A stretch of DNA of 64,000 nucleotides, taken from Adineta ricciae. Lineage: Eukaryota; Rotifera; Eurotatoria; Adinetida; Adinetidae. The stretch spans positions 124,001-188,000 of the forward strand of contig CAJNOJ010000146.1 in assembly GCA_905250025.1 (NCBI GenBank), read 5' to 3'. Of the stretch, positions 56,026-64,000 are shown piece after piece; position 1 is the stretch's first letter; every line of letters begins with the position of its first letter. The notes beneath the pieces were generated by a model. It had not been told where the DNA came from, did no database searches, and saw nothing but the letters and a program-made list of their open reading frames with translations. The position numbers were made by a program, and so were the translations under genes.

Positions 56026-59000
56026 ATGAATACCTATGAATTCCAAGCACGTGCACTTTACGACTTTATAGCCGAAAGTTCGAATGAACTCACTTTTTAT
56101 GCGGGTGAAATTTTGACAATCACGTCAGCAGCCGATGGACAAGCATGGTGGTAAGAGGACATCTTCAGTCTGTTTTTTCACATATCACCCTTCCATACAG
56201 GTATGCACGAAATACTGCTGGACAAGAAGGTGCTATTCCAGCAAATTATATTGAAACCATAACGGATACAACAGAGCCACCAGCGGATCAAACTTCACAT
56301 AGTACTGTGAATACCACTCCTGTTACTAATCTTGATGATCAACCACCGGCTCAGTTGAAGTATGAACAACAAACACAAGAATATACAAATTTGACAGATG
56401 ATATGAATTGGTTTAACAACGACCAAGTTGCACCAGTGCCGGATCAACATAATGTAAATATTTCCACATCCTGTAGGATATGTCCTCATTTTCACTACAT
56501 CATCTTTAGATAACGATGGAACGACAAAATGAGTTCGATAGTTCGTTCGACTCGATGTCATCACCATCAATCAATGGAAATTCTTCACATCAGACATCTG
56601 ATCCATATATGACAACCGTAGACGCTCCATCGTCAGTTGTCAATCCATTTGCAGCATATAACGCTATGCCTAATCAGCAAGAATTATTGTATGCCAACTA
56701 TACTGAATCATTTACAGCTATTTCACCAGAAAATCCTCCTGCCTCCTCTAACTTATTATCTCCATTTGCATATCCACAATCGACAATTCCACCGCAACAA
56801 CAATATGAGCCACCTGAACAACACTATCAAACACCTCAGCAGCAATACGAAGCATCTGAACAGCAATACCAACCACCTGAACAGCAATACCAACCACCTG
56901 AACAGCAATACCAACCACCTGAACAGCAATACCAGCCACCTGAACAGCAGTACCAAACGTCTCAACAGAATGCATATGCTGGCCAATTTGCCTTTCCACC
57001 TACGACACAAAACGAACCTGTATATGAAGCTCCGCCATCGATTCCCACGTCTCGTACTTCTACGGAAACCAATGTTCGTGGTGCTCCACCAGTGCCAGTC
57101 AATCACTCGACGCCTCTAACGTCGCCTGTTTCGCCAACACCGCTCAAAAGCTCGGTAAGTGTTGCACCATCCCCATCGGGAAAAACAAAACAAGATAACC
57201 GTGGTTTCTTTACACTTCGACGACAAAAGACCAAATCGGAACCAGAAAAACGACAATCACTGGTTGAAGCCCGTTCTGAGGTTCGTACTTAAGAATGATG
57301 TTTCTTATCAAACAATTTTCGTTTAGCCCTCGCAACCCTCACCCAAAGATGACAGTGATTCTGACTTAACTGAATCAGGCTCTTCAGCACATAATCAAGT
57401 AAGAACTTTTTTTCATCTTTCATTTCGATTATTCTTTTTTCATACAAATTTATCAATAGAAAAAACAAAGAATGTAGGTATATCTGTAGCCTTTTAACCC
57501 ATTACTAATACACTTCGTGAACAATATTCACCATGGTTATCTCTTTGTTTTTCTTTATCTTATGCAACAAAAAGCACTCGCCTTTTCTCTAGTGGTTTTG
57601 CTTCTATTAAAAAACATCGTTCGGTATCTTGTCTTCGGAATAAAATATCTTTTATATTCTTCTAGTTATCAAGCAAACCATCTGTTTCGGGCAATGATAA
57701 CAATAAAGCATCAGCAAAACCAAGGTTATATACTTTTATCTTCTACCATCAAGACTAAATTAGTTCATTTGACGTTAGATTCTTTGATAAATTTGGAATT
57801 GACAATTACATCTTGCATGGATGCAAAATAAAAGCCGAAGAGCATGTTGACATCACAGTAAGAAGAAGAAAAAAGTAGTCAGACAATCGTTTAACTATTT
57901 TGTTTATTTCAAGTACGACGAGAAAGATGGTGGTGTCTATTGGTCAAATAATCCTCGCATTCCACCGTTTAGTTGTAAAGTTGAAGACCCAGCTAAGGGT
58001 ACGAAGTTAGGTGGTTTGAAATCGTTTATGGAATACAAAGTACACGCACAAGTAAAATTCTACATGACTTTTACTGCGTTAGTTCGTTTGACAGAACGAC
58101 GCTCTTTAGATTCCTGGAAGTCGAGTTGTTGGCCGTCGGTATAAGCAATTCGATTGGTTACATGAACAACTGATCACTAAATTCCGTTTCATTTGTGTTC
58201 CACCGTTACCTGGAAAACAGATCGCTGGTATGTCGAGATACGCATTTCGATTGCATGTATCTCTTATGTTCATAATAGGACGATTCGAAAATGAATTCAT
58301 CGAAGAACGTCGACGACAACTTGAATTATGGTTAAATCGCATCTGTCGTCATCCTATCCTTTGTGCGTCGTTTCCAGTTCAACACTTTGTGACATGTGAA
58401 CTAACAGAAAAGAACAACAAAGTACTATCAAACGCAAATCGATGACAAAGTGAACGAATGAATTCTAGGATTGGAAAGCAGGTAAACGAAAAAGTGAAAA
58501 GGATGAACTGCGTGATGCATTGTGGCTTCATTGTGTGACGTTCACAAATTCGAATTTAACTGATGCACAAATGTATTACTATCTCTCGAATGTTCATCAG
58601 ACACGTTAGAATAGTTCTTTTGTTTAGTGCAACGCAAGTTGATGTTTTCGCTCAGCAACAGCCAGGCTTCGAAACCAGCTTACGAAATCTCCACCAAGGT
58701 CTAACAAAATATCTGGAAAGACATACGGAGATCTACGAACGAGATATGCAGCGGCTTGGAGAACTGTTTACGAAACTTTTCACGGCGATGCAAATCGACA
58801 CAACAACAACTGGTAAATAATTGAATGAGCTTTTTTGCAAAGCCCTCAGCCGTTCATTCTTTCAGGTAATAAAGACCTATCCAATTCGATGTCGAAGATT
58901 GGCGTAGCATTCAATGGAATTGGTGAATTGTACAAGACAAAAGTGAGTTATTCGGAATAACAAACAGAATACGGTTAAACATATAATCTAGTCAAGCGAA

Positions 59001-59423
59001 GGCATTCGCGATTTCAATGAACGTATCATAGATTACATTGGTATTCTAAGTTGTTTTCCAGCGATATTAATGGTCCAACGGGTGAGTCGAGTGATGAGAG
59101 TCTACTTAGATGGCAAAATATCGATATAGAGTGCATCAGAATTTATTCGAAATGTTCAACAACGTGGTTCAACTGGTACACCTGACTTTGCTGGTGCCAT
59201 ACATCGTAGTCAAGTCCTAAATCATGTGATTCTAGCCGAAATCAACTTTTTCCAACGAGAAAAGGTCTATGATTTTAATACATATTTGAAACAACTTCTA
59301 CACGAACAAATTATGTTCTACGAAAACGTAAATTCATTCGAAAAAAATTGCTTGTCGATATCATTCTATCGTTCTTTGCAGATCGTCGAAAAATTGCGTG
59401 AAACAGCCGCGGGGTTTAACTAA
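56026..59423 (+). CDS. Sorting nexin 9/18/33 family (SH3-PX-BAR)
   Basis: Multi-exon gene. Exon 1 encodes an SH3 domain (EFQARALYDFIAESSNELTFYAGEILTI, then EGAIPANYIE). A long low-complexity region follows with an NPF motif (VVNPFAAYN) and a tandem PPEQQYQ repeat. The PX domain shows YWSNNPRIPPFSC, RRYKQFDWLHEQL and PPLPGK, then RFENEFIEERRRQLELWLNRI. The C-terminal BAR region ends MFYENIVEKLRETAAGFN. SNX9-family proteins bind phosphoinositides and curve membranes in clathrin-mediated endocytosis. The proline- and glutamine-rich linker usually recruits dynamin, clathrin and AP-2; the NPF suggests EH-domain binding. The gene faces the motorless kinesin gene across a 262-bp shared promoter region. 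Confidence 0.9.
56800..56960 (+). repeat. 21-bp tandem repeat encoding PPEQQYQ
   Basis: About seven copies of a 21-bp unit (core CAACCACCTGAACAGCAATA) inside the SNX9-like linker. The central copies are identical at the DNA level, and the flanking ones have drifted (TPQQQYE, ASEQQYQ, TSQQNAY). Because the unit is a multiple of three, all three forward frames stay open across it. Confidence 0.9.
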
Positions 59424-59832
59424 GCAAAACTAATGATTATAATGATTGGTTTCGTTCAAGTAATTCCTAATCAATTCTGTGATTTCTTGTTTTTACTTTC
59501 TTCGCATTTCTACAAATACATACTTCTCATTCGACGAATTCAATTCATTGCTTTTATTTCCAAGAAAAATATAGAACTGAGAACACGAATTCCTGATTTG
59601 GTGCACACAACAAAACAAAAACAAATTTCAAAATAGACTTCGAAAATCGTGTGAATGACTGAACGAGAGTATTGATGACATCTGACGAGAATTTTTCGAA
59701 GATTACACACCATCAATCGAGTGAAGACTGCTCGGCGTTGTGCTCATCATCAATGACTGGAGAATATTCTCATTCTCGTTTGTATCTGCTCTCTAAAACA
59801 TAATCAACGAACTATTCCTACGCAAAGATGTC
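59424..59832. other. Convergent spacer between SNX9-like and RRN3 genes
   Basis: About 410 bp between converging stops. A+T-rich; nothing else recognised. Confidence 0.45.
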
Positions 59833-61931
59833 TTAGTTGTATCTCACATTGAAATCTTCGCTTTCATCCTGATACTCGTTGTAAATAGGTCGGATGAATA
59901 TCGATGAACGCTTCAAGACGTAAGGATCAAATGGAAAGTAGGCATGAAGAATCTGAGATGGTACGATCGATGAGTAATTATCGAATGAAAACATTTCGGG
60001 TAGTGAATAACGACGATTAGTTTCGATGATGGAATAACAAAAAGCAATTTGATAATTCCTGTGCAAAAATTAACACTTGTTGGTCAACTTTCGTAAACCT
60101 TACCTCGCCAGCTGAGCAAATTGAAGTGTTATAGCCGGTAGACAAAATTTCAATGGATTCAATTTCGATGATATGACATGATTCAGTCGCCATTGAAAAA
60201 CTCTTTCGATACCATTCGATAATCGAGCAATTTCTTGATGTCGATAGATAAATATGTAGAGAACTGCTTGACAAATTGCATAGAACGGTATATGACGCTT
60301 CGGATTGGTCCTGCATGTATCCGTTTCGGTTGTACTCATGTACATATGTAACCAGTCTACCATAGATTGTGTTAGAGTTAATACAGATCTGGAAGAGCAA
60401 TGCTGGACTGAAAGAAGGAACGAGAAAATAAGGATTACGTACTTGATTTTGATATAGTTAGCACGGGCGATGAAACTGCATAGATAGTAAATGGCAGCTT
60501 GTCGAAATGTCATGGAAATCGAGGGTGAAACGAAGGTTTTCCAACAATTATTCATAAATTCATCGCTAAAATCCTAACATATTCGTCACACTTCGCATGT
60601 TTAACTCTCGTAACACCCAAGAACTTACTCGATGGAAGCTGCAAATGTAGAATATAAGAAATTGTACATGAGATGAATCATGTGTCGGTGAAAGAAACTT
60701 ATTAAAAATATTCAGGAAATCTTTGAGTAATAACTCCGTTTGTTTGTACTGAAATTTTCCTAAAAATCTCCTTTGAATCTCGTTTTGTTTCATATGCCTC
60801 GATACTTTACCATCTTTATGCGAAACCTTCGTGATATATTCAAATAAAATAAACATCAGCCAATCGAGTTTGTCAGCTTGTTCATGTTTCATACGATCGT
60901 CACTCTGCTCGAGTGTAAACACCATCTCATTTTCCACATGACGTTCTTCCGTTCGAAGAATATCTTGTCGGGACGCGTGTACCTGAATCAAATGGAAATG
61001 AGACAACTTTCTCCAGTGTTCTAAATACTTTACATCCATTCGGAGTAATTTCGTGAGAATGATTTCGAAAAATTTCAATCGTTCGATTGGTAAATAGTTC
61101 AATGATCGGAGAAGATTTTCAACATATAGCACTTGGATATGTTTATCTTTCGTCATAAATGGAAAATACCGCTCGGCGATCGGGCATAGAAGAGTAGATG
61201 CTCTAAACAGGTAAATATGTTGTTTTAGTTATGAACAAAAAGCATAACATACAATGGAACGGTGAACATCAAACGTTGCAACGTATCGTGGGCGAAATCG
61301 TGGATCGAATTTTCTATATTGAAATAAAATAGAGGTGATCGCGCCGATGCTATGCAGAAGTGACGTACCGGGTACGGTGAAGAGTGTGAAAAGAAAACTG
61401 AGATACCGTTCAGCATGTTTAATATTGCTGGAGATCACTGTGATTTGAAAATGACTAAAAGCATCAAGTACAGCTTTGGATTGTTTCGTCCAATCGATTT
61501 GAAACTATAACGAACACAAGAGATGATCAATTTCGTTTGCTCCATAAAATACGACTTCGTACTTGAAGAAAATCTAGAAACTGTTCGTTCATCTGTTCGA
61601 ATAAATCGACATGGTCGTGCAATTCATTGAACAATCGAATTAAGTATTCATCCTAGAGAACTCTCTTAAATTAAAACACATCAATCTTTCTAATATATGC
61701 ATTACATTCGTTTGATTGTCTTTGATTGTCGTAGTTAACGTACTGTATAAGTACTTTTGTCCCTATTGAAAACAGATATATGAGAAACTTTCGAATGAAT
61801 AGACATACTCGATTAAATTGATCGAATGCTTCTTGAATTTGGTCGATAAGAACGTACTCGATCATTTCTTGCTCCTGAATAAAAAATCGAATTTTAGGAT
61901 AATCGTAATCTAATGCTCGATGATGACTCAT
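59833..61931 (-). CDS. RRN3: RNA polymerase I initiation factor RRN3 (TIF-IA)
   Basis: Multi-exon gene read down from 61931. The protein is almost all alpha-helical (HEAT-like), as known for Rrn3. Diagnostic segments are LLRSLNYLPIERLKFFEIILTKLLRMDV, KLDWLMFILFEYI, SMTFRQAAIYYLCSFIARANYI and the C-terminal FPFDPYVLKRSSIFIRPIYNEYQD, which parallels FFPFDPCVLKRS of the animal protein. RRN3 bridges RNA polymerase I to the SL1 complex at rDNA promoters and is controlled by growth signalling. The C-terminus is acidic. The exons include QHDVFEQ-type short segments whose boundaries I did not all confirm. Confidence 0.88.
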
Positions 61932-62193
61932 CTCAACACTTAGTTGGATTAATTTTCATCCAATAGAAAAAATGTACTAGTCTAGTATTTATTTTTTGCA
62001 CCAGAATACCTATGTGATATATATTTTTTGTTCTAAGAAACATAACAGTCAGTGGCCCATTGTATTTTTCTCGTTACTATGCATTTGTCCTTGTTGTTCG
62101 AAATGACCATGTCAAGGATATGTCGTTGATGTTGATTGCGAATTGTTATTCTGATCTTTTTTCTGTTTAGTTCGAAGATAGAAAAGGAAAACT

Positions 62194-63228
62194 ATGGATT
62201 CGTCCGATGATCTTCTCGATGAACGTAAACAGCGTAAATTAGCGCAAATGTCACGACGAGATGAAGAACGCAAATTGGATCTTCAAAATAAGCAAGACGA
62301 GCGCAAGTTAGTAACAGCTACGAACGTCGGAAGAAAATTCTTCGAACAAGAATATCCACAGATGAAAAGCGAAATTGAAGATTTATTCAGTAAATTATCC
62401 GTGGGTAACGATGAGAAGATTCCAGAAATCGCCGATCGGTTACAAAAAATGGAGAAATTTATTACTGAACATGTAGACATTCTAAGTTCACGTGATGTGG
62501 CCAATGCGCAAAGTAAATGAGAAATTTTTTAGAACGAATAATTATTCGTAAATCTTCTAGCCGATGTGATCAAACTTCGTACGCAGTTAAACTCCTTACA
62601 AGTCGATAGTCTTTCATCCACTCATCGAATAGACTTTGCTAAAACTCATGACGAACATGTCCAACACGAACAATTAGAAGAAGTATCGAAAGCTGTTTCT
62701 TCACCATCGAACCTGATCGTTTCGGCCAATACAATCAACATTGCCAACAAAAACAATGAACTAATTCGTTTGGAAGCATCCGATTTGAATGGAAAAGATG
62801 TTGCTATCGAGAATTTAAAACAATGCGAAGTCTTTCTTAAGGGCAGTCCTTCCTCGTTGCAAATAAAAAATCTCCATGCTTGTATACTTATCGTTGGTCC
62901 ATGCTTACGTTCAGTTCTCATCGATCAATGTCAACAATGTGAATTCGCATTAGCTTGTCAACAACTACGTGTACATACGAGTACCGAATGTGACTTTTAC
63001 GTTCATATAACTGCTCAACCAATCATCGAAGATTGCCATAACTTAAGATTTGCACCGTATAACGTGGAATACAAGTTAAAGGATGAGCAAGTGAAAGCAA
63101 GTGGGCTGATCTGGACGAAAGACTATTGGAATGACGTTCGAGACTTTAACCATATGATTTCGGGAATGCCGTCGCCCAATTGGGAGATCATTGCTGAAGA
63201 AGAAAGAAAAGAATGGTCATTGGACTAA
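62194..63228 (+). CDS. TBCC: Tubulin-binding cofactor C
   Basis: Two exons, 62194-62512 and 62561-63228, give 328 residues, close to the 346 of human TBCC. An N-terminal coiled-coil spectrin-like domain (RKFFEQEYPQMKSEIEDLF) is followed by the C-terminal beta-helix C-CAP domain. The latter has the GPCLRSVLIDQCQQCEF segment, the catalytic CQQLRVH motif (Arg finger for GTP hydrolysis on beta-tubulin) and the PIIEDCHNLRFAPY motif. TBCC triggers release of assembly-competent alpha/beta-tubulin from the cofactor supercomplex. A T-rich tract ending in TTTAG lies 23 nt before the ATG. Confidence 0.95.
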
Positions 63229-63565
63229 ACGTTTATTTTGTTCAGTTCTTTTACATTCCACTGTAACGAAAGATGAAATAGATGTTTGGGCTTCTACATC
63301 GATTCCATCGTTCATTATCCATACTAACCTAAACTTTTTTCCCTCTCTTTTGCAAATCTGTGTCATGTACACATGTTCCATTTGTTTTCTTCTTTGAATA
63401 TGTCAATACTATATCATTCGATTGTGAAGAATCTCTTTTCTCTCTCTCTCTCTCTCTTTCTACATTTTACCTAGATCAATTTCTGATTTGGAAGAAAATA
63501 CAAACCAAATTTAACAATGATAATTATACTTTTTTTCCACATGTTTTTAGACAGACATTTTTACG
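63229..63565. other. Spacer between TBCC and GMP synthetase
   Basis: About 340 bp with a (CT)n dinucleotide run near 63438-63457. It ends in a pyrimidine tract with TTTTTAG, 15 nt before the GMP synthetase ATG, possibly a trans-splice or 5' UTR intron acceptor. Confidence 0.5.
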
Positions 63566-64000
63566 ATGCTTAAGTCTTCGGAACATGCCGATGAATACGA
63601 CAAAGTGGCGATACTCGATGCCGGCTCTCAGTATGCAAAAGTAATCGATCGTCGTGTGCGTGAGCTGTCCGTTTATTCCGAATTAGTGCCATTGCAAACA
63701 TCGGTCGCTGAATTATTATCACGTCAATATAAGGCTATCATAATCTCCGGTAGTCCTGGTTCAGTCAACGATCCGACTCCAGTTTATTACGATCAAAAAC
63801 TATTCGAATGTGGTTTACCTATCTTAGGTATTTGCTATGGGTTACAAATGTTAAATAAACAACGCGGTGGAACGATTGTTCGACAAGCAGCTCGAGAAGA
63901 TGGCCAATTTCAAGTGGAACTCAGCAATACCGACTGTCCACTATTCAAAAATATGTCGAATTTGGAAAATGTTTTACTAACACATGGTGATAGTATTGAT
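63566..64000 (+). CDS. GMPS: GMP synthetase, 5' part (runs off window)
   Basis: The first 145 codons of an open frame running off the window end. They match the glutamine amidotransferase class I domain of GMP synthetase: VAILDAGSQYAKVIDRRVREL, an ISGSPGSVNDP oxyanion segment, and LGICYGLQMLN with the catalytic Cys nucleophile. The enzyme converts XMP to GMP using glutamine ammonia and ATP. The catalytic His-Glu of the amidotransferase, the ATP-pyrophosphatase domain and the dimerisation domain lie beyond the window. No intron is seen in this part. Confidence 0.95.
   Translation, partial: MLKSSEHADEYDKVAILDAGSQYAKVIDRRVRELSVYSELVPLQTSVAELLSRQYKAIIISGSPGSVNDPTPVYYDQKLFECGLPILGICYGLQMLNKQRGGTIVRQAAREDGQFQVELSNTDCPLFKNMSNLENVLLTHGDSID

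Noticed and set aside
56637..57119. Other open frames (both strands) across the SNX9-like linker, e.g. one rich in HLNSNTN repeats.
   Set aside because: They exist because a 21-bp repeat keeps all frames open; only the PPEQQYQ frame joins the SH3 and PX exons.
1..64000. CRISPR arrays, bacterial operons, phage or toxin genes.
   Set aside because: The window is clearly eukaryotic with spliced metazoan genes; no direct-repeat arrays or prokaryotic gene clusters are present.

Overview
This is a nuclear genome window from a small, gene-dense animal. The evidence is protein-coding genes split by GT-AG introns that are mostly about 48-67 bp, A+T-rich spacers, no recognisable transposons, and metazoan-type genes (GABA-A-type channel, RagA/B GTPase, DGK, EDC4, RRN3, PGAP2, SLC25A44, TMEM144). 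The very short introns, compact spacing and acceptor-like sites just before start codons suggest a bdelloid rotifer or a close relative. That assignment is inference from style and recalled family resemblance; no database search was possible.

Layout. 0-5.5 kb: a coiled-coil gene (-), a tetraspanin with a very long tail (+), and a U1-type zinc-finger gene (-) whose stop lies 15 bp from the tetraspanin stop. 6-12.7 kb: an alpha-1,3-fucosyltransferase (+), URI1-like and RPS24 genes packed 38 bp apart on the minus strand, a BTB-BACK-kelch gene (+), and a BORCS7-like gene (-). 13.4-20 kb: a GABA-A beta-like channel (+), an orphan cysteine-rich membrane protein (+), a CAMK-like pseudokinase (-), and SLC25A44 (-). 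20-32 kb: EDC4 (-), a TMEM179-like protein (+), RagA/B (-), PGAP2 (-), SNX3/12 (+), and a WWE-PARP mono-ADP-ribosyltransferase (-). 33-39 kb: GAR1 (+), TMEM144 (-), a phytanoyl-CoA-dioxygenase-like protein (+), a mucin-like membrane protein (-), and an orphan basic protein (+). 39.5-49.4 kb: histidine ammonia-lyase in 18 exons (+), a nicotinic-type channel with an altered ligand site (+), and a type I diacylglycerol kinase (-). 49.4-52.1 kb: a low-complexity gene desert. 52-64 kb: a KIF13-like kinesin tail gene with no motor domain (-), SNX9/18/33 (+), RRN3 (-), TBCC (+), and the start of GMP synthetase (+), cut by the window end.

The genes do not form one pathway. Most are single-copy housekeeping genes in a random-looking order. 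Three kinds of organisation matter: very tight convergent gene ends; shared short divergent promoters (URI1/kelch, KIF13-tail/SNX9, WWE-PARP/GAR1, RRN3/TBCC); and the URI1-RPS24 tandem pair, where a splice acceptor sits 15 nt before the RPS24 ATG with almost no intergenic DNA. That last arrangement is what an operon resolved by spliced-leader trans-splicing would look like.

The best leads are the motorless kinesin-3 tail gene, the URI1-RPS24 candidate operon, the pseudokinase with altered HRD and DFG motifs, the orphan nicotinic-like channel, the tetraspanin with a cytosolic tail of about 290 residues, and several lineage-specific membrane or myristoylated proteins. Exon boundaries were derived by hand from GT/AG signals and reading phase. 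Where exon coordinates are listed they sum to a whole number of codons; the other multi-exon genes were only partly traced.
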